In this document: in pieces, positions 43,758 through 55,700 of the stretch
Position numbering within the stretch: the first letter of the stretch is position 1
Layout of the letters: each line of letters begins with the position of its first letter
Assembly: GCF_007565055.1 (NCBI RefSeq)
Contig: NC_044564.1
Span: 81,364,563 to 81,428,562 of the forward strand
From: Rhinopithecus roxellana
Lineage: Eukaryota > Chordata > Mammalia > Primates > Cercopithecidae
Direction: 5' to 3'
DNA length: 64,000 nucleotides
Made by a program: the position numbers and the translations under genes
The notes under the pieces: generated by a model
Told to the model about the DNA's origin: nothing
The model's database searches: none
What the model saw: the letters and a program-made list of their open reading frames with translations, nothing else

Positions 43758-44915
43758 TTAGAGTACCAAAACTTGTGCTCCTTTATAGTCAGTTTCTTTG
43801 AGTTTTCTTTTTTCTATGAAAGAGCTTTTGTTTCTTTCTTGCAGGCATCATAATTTTTTGTTAAATTGGGGCATTTGTATAATTATGATTTGGTGTATCT
43901 GAAAATGAAACTCTCCCCACACCTCAGGATTTGGTATTATTGATTAATTTAAGTTGTATCTATTTGTTTAGTTTTCTAACCTATTTTTTGAAGACTGAAT
44001 TATTTGTTATGTATAGTCTCAGAAGTCTTGGTTAATTTGGTGAAGTGGTTAGCTAGTGGTTCAACATATTTTCTTACCCTTCTGGGGTAAGAAATTTATC
44101 ATGAAAAGAAAAAAAAAAAACACATTTTAAAAATCTTTGCCTATTGACTCTGTTTTGGTCACTCCTTCCATGCTTAGTTGATTATTTCTGATGCTACCTG
44201 ACCCTTCATTTCCTACTTCTTCTGAACATACACATGAGCCAGAAGTGAAAGGTTATGGAGTCTCAGATCATTTTTGAGCCTGCGTTCCATTCTACTTGTT
44301 TCTTGGTTTTCCACATTCCCCAGTATATCCAGGAGCTTTTTAAAGTTCGTATTTTAGGAAGCGTTTTACTCCACAGCCTTTCCTTCAAAGCTTTTGGCAT
44401 GTCTATTTTTTGCCCTCTTTCTCCAGGTGACAGAGGCTTGTTCATTTGCTTTTCGATTGTTTGAAGGAGGGTCCTTCCCAAATTTGTTTCTTCACCCTAA
44501 CAGAGATCTGAGTTAGGTAAAATAAAGTCAAGCCCCTTGTGTCAGTCATTTAGGCAGCCTCAGGAAGGTCAAAATATACAAACATGATTCCTTCGGAATA
44601 AGGTCTGTTATGTTGCCTACAGAACCAGGAACCCACATCAGGAATGCAGGTTGCTGATTTCAGGACTGCCACCACACTAGGGAGGTGTGTGTAACAAGGG
44701 TAAATTAGAAGTCCACAAAGCTCTTCCACTAGGTTTAAGTAGTCTTTCTCATGATTAAACATTTTATTTACTGCTATGAACATTTGACCATCTTCCAGAG
44801 TTATGGTAAAGCAAATTCAGTTTTACCAGTTTATAGATTTTAGGGGGGCACATATTTCTTGCAGGACAGTGTACCCTGAAATTCCCTACTTGACCATTTT
44901 GCTGATATCTTGCTC

Positions 44916-45449
44916 AGTTCTCTCTGTTGTCACTACTAGCACCACTTTATATGAGGCTACTATCAGCTCTTCCTGGAAGATAGTCATATACTTTTCACAA
45001 GTCATTTCATAGGTACATTTGGCTCCAGCTAATACATTCTCCATGAGGAGACCAGAAAAACTACAAACTATAAACTTGATTATTTACTTTTTCTGCTTAG
45101 AATACTTTAGAGTTTTATATAGACCTTTAGGCTATAAACCAAAATCAGCTTAATGGATTGTAAGACTTCACGGCTGGGTCCTTGCTCTCTCTACTTATTA
45201 TATGTTTTCTTTTAGGTCTTTGTATTTCAGGTGCTTGTACCTCCTTTTACTTTTTAAAATCAGTCTCACACATCTCCACTTTCTTACTCTTTCAGTGACT
45301 TTCTTCATTTTCTTTCTACTTTTGCTTTCCCTTGCCTTTTTTTACTTCAGAATTTTCACATATGTTAATCCTTCTTTTACACATTTGCCTAGCTAGTCAA
45401 CATTTTGGTCAACAACAGATTGCATAAGACAGTGTTTCCATAAAAATAA
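44916..45449. other. no recognisable feature
   Basis: Pyrimidine-rich patches (45230-45360) but no nameable repeat or gene. Confidence 0.45.
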
Positions 45450-46128
45450 ACAAGGTTGCTTCAAAAAGTGTGTGGATAAATGGAATTAAAATATAAGCAT
45501 ATAAATATAAACTTTATTTCTCAATGTAAACTTCAAGATAAAGACACTTATGTAAGGGATGATACAGACAATTTAGTCCATTTCTAAAGAAGTGAAGATC
45601 TTTGGAATTTAAACATATCAGTGAGGTCCTTCTTCATTATTAACTGAAGAAAAACAGGCGGCCTTTAGAGATTTTTTAAGATTAGGAAAAAAATAATAAT
45701 TCAGAAGGAGCCAAATCAGGACCTTAAGTTGGATTCCTGGTGTTTTCTCATAGAAACTCATGCAAAATTGCTTTTATTTCATAAGTAGAATAAGCAGGAA
45801 CATTGCTATTCTTGAGAAGGACTCTCTGGTTAAGCATTCCTGGACATTTGTTTATTACTAAAGCTTTAGCTAACTTTTTCATAATAAGTACATATTATCA
45901 TTCTTTGACCCTCCAGAAATTTAACAGCAAAATGTCTGAAGCATCAGCAAAACTGTTGCCATGATCTTTGCTTTTTACCCATCTGATATGCTTTGATTGG
46001 ACCACTTCCATCTCTTGGTAGACATTGCTTTGATTGTGCTTTGTTTTCAGGATCACACTGATAAAGTCATGTTTCATCTCCTGTTATAATCTTCAAAACG
46101 GTTTCCAGCATCTTGATTCTACTTGTTT
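45450..46128 (-). repeat. mariner DNA-transposon fossil
   Basis: The complement encodes scattered mariner transposase wording. At 46031-46054 the minus strand reads DPENKAQS, part of the conserved YDPE.K.QS.QW block; the complement of 45815-45850 reads like the LVNQ.VQECLT part, and ~45950 holds the ATVFWD-like block. The left end (caaggttgcttcaaaaagtgtgtgg, 45448-45472) resembles the terminal inverted repeat. The coding frame is broken many times. It is cut on the right by an L1 at 46129. Confidence 0.72.
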
Positions 46129-49100
46129 AAAAGGCATGGAGTGGCAATTTGGATAAAGAAGCAAGATCCAACTGCATGCTGTCTTCAAGAGACCCATTTC
46201 ACATGCAATGACACCCATAGAAACAAAGTATAGGGATGGAGAAAGATGTATCAAGAAAATTTAAAAAAAGAGAGCAGGGGTTGCTATTGTTATTTTATAA
46301 AAAACAGACTTCATCAAATATCAAAAAGAATGAAGAAGGGCATGACATACTGATAAAGGGTTCATTTTAACAAGAATCCTTAACTATCCTAAATATATAT
46401 GTGTGTGTGTGTGTATGCAGCCAATGCTGGAGCTCACAGATTCATAAAACAACTTCTTTGAGACTTATTAAGAGACTTAAATAACAATACAATAATAGTG
46501 GGAGTCTTCAACACCTCACTGACATTGTTGTAGAAAAAAATGGGTTGTCACAGGACCAGGAAAATTTAGATACATGGACATACTGTAGGGTGATTAGGGT
46601 AGGGTTTATTGGGAGAAAAGGAAAAAGAAAAAAGGAAAGAGGAATTTTCAGTAAAGTGAGAGAGTCCTGCTAGCAGGTCTCCCACCTCACTGATTGAATC
46701 CCAGGTCACCACCCAGGAACTGAAGAGGCCAGGCTCCTCCCCGCTGCAAATGGCATGAACTTCCTGAGATTTCACCCCACCCTTCCAATGTGCAGGTAGG
46801 CATTATTCAGAGAGAACCAGTTGGGAAAGGGAGGGCTTCATCTGGGACCAGCAGTCTGGTTTTTCAGCCTTCAGGCTGTTTTAGGCTTGAAGGTGGGGTT
46901 TTGCTGAGGACTTGTGGCTGTCTCCATCAACAGTATTAGACAGATTATCAAGGCAGAAAACTAACAAAGGGTTTTAGGACTAAACTTGACACCTGACGAG
47001 ATGAACCTAGAGACATTTAAAGGATATTCCACGTAACAATAGTAGAATATATATCCTTATCTGCACATGGGCACATACTCTAAAATTAACTACATGCCCA
47101 GTCATAAAGCAATTCTCAACAAATTCGAAAAAACTGAAATTATACTAACCACATTTTCAAACCACTGTGTAATAAAAATAGAAATATCCATGAATATTTC
47201 TCAAATCGATGCAATTACATAGAAATTAAACCACCTGTTCCCAAATGATTTTCAGGTAACTAATAAAATTAAGGCAGAAATTGGGAGATTATTTGAAACA
47301 AATGAAAACAAATATACAACATACCAGAATCTCTGGGGCACAGCTAAAGCCATGTTAAGAGAAAAGTTTAGAGTGCTAAACACCCACATTAAAAAGTAAG
47401 AAATATCTCAACAGCTTAACAACATGCTTAAAGGAACTAGAAAACAAGATTAAACCAATCTCAAAGCTATGAGAAGAAAAACAGTTACCAAAATCAGAGC
47501 TTACTGAATGTAATTTAGGCACAAAAAAATACAAAAGATTAATGTAACCAAAATATGGTTCTTTGAAATAACACATAAGATTACTAAATACAAACTAGAC
47601 TGAAAGAAGAGAGAACATCCAAATAAACACAATCAGAAGTGACAAAGGTGAAATTACCACTGACACTACGAAATAAAAACAATTCTTAAAGACTATTATA
47701 AACATCTCTCTGCATAGAGACAAAAAAACCTAGAAAAAATGGAAAAATTCCTGGAGACATACAACTTCCCAAGCTTAAACTAGGAAGAAATTAAAACTCT
47801 GAATAGATCAATAACAGGTTCCAAAATAGAATGCCGTAAAAAGCCTAGCAACCAGAAAAAGCTCTGCACCAGACATATCCACAGTTGAATTCTACCAGAT
47901 ATACAAAGAAGAGCGGGTATCAATTCTACTGAAACTATTACAAAAAGTCAAGGAAGAAGGACTCCTCCCTAACTCATTCTATTAGGCCAGCATCATTCTG
48001 ATACCAAAACCTGGCAGAGAAACGATGAAGAAAGAAAATGTTAGGGCAATATTCCTGGTGAACATAGATGCAAAAATCCTCAGGAAAATACTAGCAAACC
48101 AAATCCAGTAGCACATCCAAAAGCTAATCCACCAGGATCAAGTAGGCTTTATTTCTGAGTTACAAGATGGCTTCAACATATGCAAACCAATCAATGTGAT
48201 TTATCACATAAATACAACTAAAAACAAACACCACATGATCATCACAATAGATAAAGATAACACTTTTGATAAAATTCAACATCCCTTCATATTAAAAACC
48301 CTCAACAAACTAGGCATTGAAGAAACACACCTCAAAATATTAGGAGCCATTTCTGACAAACCCACAACCAGCATCATATGGAATGGGGAAAAGCTGGAAG
48401 CAGTCCCCTTGAGAACTGAGACAAGACAAGGATGTCCACTGTCACCATTTCTATTCAACATAGCACTAGAAGTTCTAGCCAGAGCAATCAAGTAAGAGAA
48501 AGAAGTCAAAGGCATCCAAATAGGAAGAGAGGGAGTCACACAGTTTCTCTTCATGATGATATGAATCTATACGTGGAAAATCCAATAGACTCTGCTCAAA
48601 GGCTCCTAGATCTAGTAAACAACTTAAGGAAAGTTTCAGGATACATAATAAATGTATAAACATCAGTAACATTTCTAAACACCAAATACATCCAAGCTGA
48701 GAGCCAAATCAAGAACACAGCCACACACACACACAATTACCTGGGAATACAGCTAATTAGGGAGGTGAAAGACCTCTACAGCAAGAATTATAAAACACTG
48801 CTAAAAGAAATCACAGATGACACAAACAAATTTTAAAAATTCCATGTATGGATAGGAAGAATCAATATCGTTAAAATGGCCATATTGTCCAAATCAATTT
48901 AGAGATTCAATGCTATTCCTGTCAAACTACCAACAACATTTTTCAGAAAATTAGAAAAAAACTACTCTAAAATTCATGTGGAACCAAAAAATAGCTAAAA
49001 TAACGAAAGCAATCCTAAACAAAATGTACGTAAGCCAAATACATTAGACTACCCAACTTCAAACTATATTACAAGGTTACAGTAACCAAAAACACATGAT

Positions 49101-50125
49101 ACTGGCACAAAAATAGACACATAGACCAATGGAACAGGTTAAAGAAACCAACAATGAAGGTGCACACCTACCACCACCTGACCATTGACAAAGTCAAAAA
49201 AAGCAAGAAATGGGGAAAAGACTCCCTATTTAAAAAATGTTACAATGACTGGTTAGTCATATGCGGAATATAAAGATTGAACTCATTCATTTCACCATAT
49301 ACAAAAATTAACTCAAGATGGATTAAAGACTTAAATATATAATCTAAAACTACAAAATTCCTTGAAGAAAACCTAGGAAAATATCATTCCAGATACAGGC
49401 CTTGGCAAAGATTTCATGAAGACTCAAAGCAGTTGCAACAAAACAAAAATTGACAAGTTGGACCTGAATAAAATAAAGAGCTTCTGCACAGCAAAAGAAA
49501 CGATCAACAGAGTAAAAAGACAACCTACAAAATGGGGAAAAATACACACTATGCCTCCAAGATAAATCTAATATCCAGAATCTAAAAGGAATTTAAACAA
49601 GTTAACAAGCAAAAAACAACCCTGTTAAAAAATGCACAAAGGATATGAACAGAAACTTCTCAAAATAAGACATATACATGGACAAGAAGTATATAAAAAA
49701 ATTCTCATCACTAATCATTCAAGAAATGCAAATCAAAATCACTATGATGCCATACACACCAGTCAGAATGGCTATCAATGAAAAGTCAAAAAATAACATA
49801 TGTTAGCAAGGTTGCAGAGAAAATGTAATGTGTATACACTACCTATGGGAAAGTAAATTAGTTCAGCCACTCTGGAAAGCAGTTTTGTGATTTCTGAAAG
49901 AACTTAAAACAGAGCTGCCATTTAATTCAGGATTCCTATTACTGCATATATGTGCAAAGGAATATACATAATTCTACCGTAATAACACATGTATGTGCAT
50001 GTTTACCTCAGCACTATTCACAATAGCAAAGACATGGAATCAACCCAGATGCTCATCAATGGTGGACTGGATAAAGAAAATGTGGTACATATACATCATA
50101 GAACACCACACAGCCATAAAAAGTA
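46129..50125 (+). repeat. 5'- and 3'-truncated L1 (L1PB/L1MA age), split by an LTR
   Basis: Starts in the endonuclease region (gagtggcaatttggataaag) and runs in normal order through the RT to the ORF2 C-terminus, stopping at cacagccataaaaag near 50125 without 3'UTR or poly(A). RT part 48196-48495 is an open 99-codon piece with the TRQGCPLSPFLFNIALEVLA motif; the FADD motif downstream is damaged (cttcatgatgata, ~48550). Stops and shifts throughout. Confidence 0.85.
46526..46929 (-). mobile_element. solo LTR, class I ERV, inside L1
   Basis: On the minus strand it begins TGATGGAGACAGCC (complement of 46929 down) and ends TTTTTTCTACAACA (complement of 46526), 404 bp. Flanks acat (46522-46525) and acag (46930-46933), a 4-bp duplication with one change. 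An AATAAA lies at the complement of about 46604-46609, with a U5 of taaattttcctggtcctgtgac type. L1 endonuclease sequence continues on both sides. The start is related to that of the LTR at 15275-16242. Confidence 0.82.
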
Positions 50126-50292
50126 TTATGTAATATATTTAATATGTATTTTATATTTTTTATAATTATAATAAATAATGTATACATAAAATGAAATGAA
50201 ATAAACAGAAACCACGTTAGACCTAAATTTTTTAAATTTTAAATAACCAAGGCCCAAATGTGGAGCAGGAAGGCCATGCTTATAATTATTTT
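50126..50292. other. AT-rich sequence after the truncated L1
   Basis: Runs of TATTTAATATG and ATAATAAATAATG type. It holds no L1 3'UTR, which marks the abrupt end of the L1. Confidence 0.6.
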
Positions 50293-50400
50293 ATTAGTTG
50301 TTAGTCATTGACAAAATTCTTTAATCACTCTAGGCTTAATCACTAAAGTAGGACTGATAAAGCCTACTCAAGTCAGATGATTGCTTTACAAATAAAATCA
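50293..50400 (+). repeat. MIR-like fragment
   Basis: attctttaatcactctaggc, ttaatcactaaagtaggactgataa and cctactcaagtcagatgatt follow the central-to-3' wording of MIR, weakly. Confidence 0.5.
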
Positions 50401-50454
50401 GCTAATATGTATTAAAATGCTTTATATTGTTTTATGAAAACACAAATTATAATT

Positions 50455-50515
50455 TATTCATTTATCAATTTTTGAAATAAATATTAAGCTCCTATTATGT
50501 CCCAGGTGCAGCACC
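50455..50515 (-). repeat. L2/MIR 3' end fragment
   Basis: attcatttatcaatttttgaaataaatattaagctcctattatgtcccaggtgc is the complement of the L2-type 3' terminus. Confidence 0.65.
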
Positions 50516-51999
50516 ATTATCATCATCACCATCATCTGGGATCTTTGCATGCTGTGGGGCCAATTGATGTACCAATACAATATATTTGGGTGATAAGTTT
50601 TTGATATGTGTGATTACTATACTTGTGGTACCAATCTGGTTTGACTTCAAAGAAGATCTACGAAAGAAAAATACTTTAAAAATTGAGTAAATTAGGTAAT
50701 GTGAGGCAGGACATATCTGAGTTTTAAAACACTTTTCCAACCTTAGATTTTGGAGATGCTTATGAAGAGTCCATGGATTATTGTAGAACTAGACTTAGAC
50801 TCTAGGTAACTTTTATAAATTAAATCACTGGTATGTTAAATTTCTTGAAGGAAAACATTTCTGAATGCTTCTCTTTCCCTTCTCTCTCTCTCTAAATTAC
50901 ATCTAAATTACATTCATTGCATTTTTGTCCCCAGGTATGGTACAGAACATATCAGAAAACCAAGAAGTCATATGTTAACCACCTCACGGTTTTGAAAAAT
51001 AAATTTGCATATCTGAGTGCTAATTTGTGTCCATGCTAGAAAAATCCTTATATGAATAGTTTAGTTGGGATACAAACACATTTACATAAAAAACTGACAA
51101 TCTCCTTTGACTTCTTAAAATGCAAGCAAAAACAACAAAAATAAGTAAAATTGAGGGAAGGGGAGCATTTGGAAAGTCCAAGTAATTCTGAGAATTCCAC
51201 AAAGTCCTTCACTCCAGCGTCACTGAACTGATTATTAGGACAAAAAGATGTTAATAAAAGGGCAAGTAAAAACTAGGTGAATGCTGCTCTACAACTCTCC
51301 TGGGACACTGAAAGCAACGTACATTGGGAATATTACTGGAGTTATTGGAAAAAGCATTGGCAAATATGGTGGCAGGATTAGCAATGATGGATGCAGCAGT
51401 TGTCGTGGTAGTTAGCAACGGCAAGGGTACCAAATGTGATGTCTCATTGCCTTCAAGGTTATGTATTATGTATTATGTATTATGACCAAAGACAGCACTC
51501 TTGATTATTGCTATAGTGGTATTGTGGTGCTTTTGGTAGGTAGTAACTCTGGCCACACATCTCTTCCTTTTGGAAACAGCAATAATTAGAGATATCCCTG
51601 AAGCAATGGAGAAGGAAAATAGATACTATCTGGTATTCAAGGCAATTAGTTAATCCTTGAATGCCTCATAAAGCATCTATTTGTTATTACTAGAACAATT
51701 TAGGAGAAACAAGTAGAAAACCAGATTTGGGGTAGAGAGGATGGGAAGGTATCAGTGAAATGCTATTTTATGGCTATTGCTTTATTTTCCAACTGGTTAA
51801 ACTGGAGAACCAATGGTCACATTTGTTTTATTGTGATTTAGGTAATCAAAACTTCACAAAAGCAGTGTTTCATTTTACCATAAAAACATGCAATTAAAAC
51901 TCACTAAAATAATCTTTGCTCTTTCTCATAACAAGACTGTATGTTACCATTATTGAGCACATGGTATATTCTAGCCAATTAACTTATATCTAATCTTTG
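50516..51999. other. no recognisable feature
   Basis: Unique-looking sequence. A threefold tattatg repeat is at 51463-51484. The minus-strand 60-81 codon frames have no known motifs. Confidence 0.5.
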
Positions 52000-52400
52000 T
52001 AACCAAAGGACTTTCATTCTTTGTTAATTCCAACTGTCTGGCATCAACAATCTTCCATTTTTGCTTGCATCACTCCAAAATAGCATAATATACTATCTCT
52101 CCTAAAGTACATTAACAAAAGCTTCCTCCTCTCTTCCCCATTTATACTCATCGAGTCTTTTCTCCTTAATCTGATGAAGTTGCTCAAGACAAGTGTTCAT
52201 GTCAGGATCATTGATGACTTCATACCGCCAGATTCACAAGAGACATTCTCATTTTAGCTGAATGGCATTCATCAACACCAGATATAATTGATTACTCACT
52301 TCTCAAAGTATCCCTCCTACCACCACATTCTACTTGTTTTTTCTCTTATTTTTCTGGACAATTATGTTTAATCTTCATTATAATCTCCTCATCTTTATAT
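52000..52400 (+). repeat. L2 polymerase-region fragment
   Basis: gttgctcaagacaagtgttc, tcaacaccagatataattgattactcacttctcaaagtatcc and ccaccacattctacttgttttttctc recall the order of the L2 ORF2 region in sense orientation. Confidence 0.5.
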
Positions 52401-52529
52401 GACCTCTATAGGGCATAATGGGGTAGTTATTTGGATTTTAGGATTAGGTCCACAGTCTATTTTTCTGTTCTTCTTTCCTGAGAGACACTGTCTCCTGCAC
52501 TCTGTCAAAACCTTCATATGGATGTGTGT

Positions 52530-52590
52530 ACCTACATTGTGTATGTGTGTGTTGTGTGTATATGTGTGTGTGTATGTGTGTGTATGGCAA
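52530..52590. repeat. TG microsatellite
   Basis: Interrupted (TG)n with TATG and TTG interruptions. The overlapping frames give only CVYVCVYVCV-like low-complexity peptides. Confidence 0.85.
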
Positions 52591-53304
52591 AGATAGCTCC
52601 TATTAACTTCATTTGTATACTCAAGAACCTGCATAATATCTTCACTTGAGTATCTCAGAAACATGTAAAACTGAACTTTAGGTTTTCTCCCCATCCACTT
52701 TTTTTTTCTGGCATATGTATTTAGCATTGTGAATTGAATATATTTATATATTGCTCTAACATATTTCATTTATTCAACCAAAACATGTGGGCTAAGTATC
52801 TAAAATAAATGAGACTATACAGAGTTGTATGGGGATGACTAACCAAATAAAAGCATGTTGCCTTTAAAAAGCTGATGGGATCCCCGACACAAGAGTTCAA
52901 CTCTAGAAGACTGTGTTATGGGTTTTGTAAGTGCAAAAAGTATACAATAGAAAGGCAATAAATAGTTTTATGAATAGAAGTGACATGACTAGAATTAAAT
53001 CTTGTGTTTTCTACTGTGGCTGCTTTGCAGAGACTGCACTTAAGTATGTAGGGATTTAAATGAACATGGAAAATGACGACTGCAAAAGATTAATAGTAAG
53101 ACAAATTACCAGCCTGTTATAGGAGACACTAGTACTTTGGTCTAGAGTAGTGCTAGCAGAAATGGAAAGAAATGAATAGATTTGATATAATTTTGGTGAT
53201 AAAATTTATATTACTTGCCAAGGAAAATACTATATTTCAAAAAGAGGTACTGTGTACTATCTGCTAAAATAATTTAATCACTTCTGCCTTTGGGATTTAG
53301 ATAC
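52591..53304. other. no recognisable feature
   Basis: No gene or repeat recognised. Confidence 0.45.
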
Positions 53305-53375
53305 ATTTATATAGAGCCTGAAAATAGTAGGCATGTAATAAATGTTGAATGTTTAAATGAATAGATGACTAGAGG
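53305..53375 (+). repeat. L2/MIR-type 3' terminus
   Basis: gcctgaaaatagtaggcatgtaataaatgttgaatgtttaaatgaa matches the common L2/MIR ending. Confidence 0.65.
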
Positions 53376-54497
53376 AACAAACAGCTGGATGGATGAATAC
53401 ATGTGTACATGCATAGTGAATTTAACTCATTAAACTGATGAACACCTATAGTTTTTATATTGAATAGTATATTGATTTGAGCATATATAGCAGTAGATAC
53501 ATGCGTATATTTGTTTGCTGGTTATTTTGTCAGATACTTCTTTTTAAACTTTTATAGAAGATTTTAAATAAGTTTTTGCTTATCACATAAAGGCCCCTGG
53601 GAAACCTTGAAAATTAAGAAAGAAGCAATCACCTGCAAACATTTTTCATGTTTATTCACTAAACAAATGCAGCTGAATACTCTTTAGAGAGATAAGCAAG
53701 CTATTCAGCTCTTATAAGTTGATTTTTAAATTTATATGCATTGTACTTACAGTCACCTTTTTCCTTAAAAAAAAAAATCACAGAATATCAAGTACCTAAA
53801 ATAATTACTATAGAAGGATATTATTATTTCTCCCTCTTTTTCCCCAGAACAATGTGCTGTTTTCAATCTCACTTTCACTTTAATACTTGTGAAAATTAAG
53901 ATGATGATATGTTTTAAATGGATAGCTTTGATTTGCATATAAGTTTGTACAAGGTTTTGAAAGCACTTCAGAAAGTACTTAAAGCTTAGTATATTTTTCC
54001 ATTGATTATACATGCAGTAGTAAACTGCATCTGGTGATATATGTTTTATTAATAGTTTCCTCCTCCTCCTGCCTATATCACCTGATTTATTGATGGCTTC
54101 CTTTTACCTCCGCTATGATTCTAATGCTCCCAAACCTTTTTATTTCCTTCTTATACTTGTTTATATGAACCACCATTGTGTGGGTAAGGGCGAGAGCACA
54201 GAAGAAATGGATTTTAGAGTCAAAATTCAGTACCTATTCAAAGGTGAGTAGTGCATGAGAGCTAGTTTGCTTTTGAAGAGAGAGAACAGATTGAGGAGAT
54301 AGAGAGCTCTCTCTCCATATATAAGGATGGATAGCATCTATCACTTATTAAGAGTTGTTATTGGCCTAGATATTTAGATGATGCTTTAATAGTCAATTAC
54401 TAATGCCTAGGTTATACATTGTGGGGAAACATTCTTACTTTCTGTGATTACATCTGAACCAAAGTCTTGTTTTCCTGTCATGTTGCTTTTATTAATA
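53376..54497. other. no recognisable feature
   Basis: AT-rich. No gene or nameable repeat. Confidence 0.45.
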
Positions 54498-54602
54498 TTT
54501 CCCCTTCCCTTCTCTTCCTCTCCTCCTCCCCTCCCCTCCTTCCTTTTCTCCTTCCCTCTCTTCTTCCCTCCTTTCTGCTCTCCCTCCCTCCGTCTCTCTG
54601 TC
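54498..54602. repeat. polypyrimidine tract
   Basis: 54498-54576 is 79 nt of C and T without a purine; CT-rich sequence goes on to 54602 with two isolated G bases. Such tracts can form intramolecular triplex (H-DNA). The 92-codon frame at 54444-54722 is the translation of this tract and is not a gene. Confidence 0.9.
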
Positions 54603-54734
54603 CTTATTTATGTGAGTAGAAAAATTATATTTACTGACATTTTTAATAGATCTTTTACATACAAAAATATATTTTTCTCAAGAAAAAAGTTTGCTTTAAA
54701 ATTTTCTTTTCTATTATTTTAATTAGTAGACATT

Positions 54735-55700
54735 ATTGCTTAGAGCAGTATTAGGTTTACATATAATTTTAGCAGAAAATTCCTTTATACTTCCTATTCA
54801 TGCCCCACCCCACCCTCAGTTCTCCTATTATTAACACCTTACATTAGTGTGGTACCCTTGTTACAATTGATGAACCAATATTGACACATTATTATTACAT
54901 AGAGTCTATAGCTTGTGTTAGGGTTCATTCTCTGTGTTTTACAGTTCTGAGGTTTTGACAAATGCATAATAGCACGTATGCACAATTACATTATCAACAG
55001 GATAGTTTCACTGCCCGAGAAATCCCCTGTGTTCCTGCACCTGGCAACCACTCATTTCTTTACTGCTTCTATAGATTTGCTTTCTCAGAATGTCATATAT
55101 TTGGAAGCACATACTATGTAGGCTTTTCAGAGTTATTTCTTTCTCTTATCAATATGCATTACAGATTCTCTTATGTTGTTTTTTTTGGTGTAGGGGGGCT
55201 TGATAACTCATTTCTCTCTATTGTTGAATAATATTCCATTGTTTTTACCATAGATTTTTATTCATTCGCCTATTGGTGGACATTTTGGTTGCTTCCAAGT
55301 TTTGGCAGTTATGTATAAAGCTGCTATAACCATCCATATTCAGGTTTTTGTGTGGACTTAAGTTTTCAGCCCATTTGGGTAAATGCCTGGGAGCAGGACT
55401 GCTGGATCAAATGGTGTGACTATGTTTAGCTTTGTGAGAAGCTATCAGTGTCTTCCAAAGTGGTTGTACCATTTTGTAATACTATCAACAATGAGTGAGA
55501 ACCCTGCTTGTCCCATGTTCTCTCTAGAATTCAGTGTAAGTGTTCTGGATTTTAATCATTACAGCAGTAATGCAGTGGTATCTCATTGTTTCAATTTGTA
55601 ATTCCTTAATAACATTATATCAAGCAAATTTCATATGCTTATTTGTCATTTGTATATATTCTTTAGTGAAGTGCCACTTCAGAACTTTTGTTGTGCTTTT
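54735..55700 (-). repeat. ancient L1M 3' end
   Basis: Complement of an old L1 3'UTR (cattattgcttagagcagtattaggt, tcctattattaacaccttacattagtgtggtaccc, ggcaaccactcatttcttta) and ORF2 C-terminus (aataatattccattg, ttcgcctattggtggacattttgg, aatgcctgggagcaggactgctggat, tatctcattgtttcaatttg). No open frames of note. Confidence 0.85.

Larger units (their letters stand above)
38300..44915 (-). repeat. near-complete ancient L1M
   Basis: Complement of a whole old L1. 3'UTR 38300-38640; ORF2 C-terminal part to about 39200 (gccattaccaatctggtttcc, ggatatatacccagtggcggg, gcatttccctaatgac); RT and connection to ~40850; endonuclease ~41000-41900; ORF1 with coiled coil ~42650-43450; and an old-type 5'UTR to ~44915 whose complement starts gatatcagcaaaatggtcaagtagg. 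Every frame is broken. With the Alu removed it is about 6.3 kb. The youngest-looking open part is 43150-43456 on the minus strand. Confidence 0.8.

Noticed and set aside
51463..51484. Threefold tattatg repeat
   Set aside because: Too short to be a CRISPR or satellite; simple slippage.
54444..54722. 92-codon frame rich in S, P, F, L
   Set aside because: Translation of a polypyrimidine tract; low complexity, no domain.
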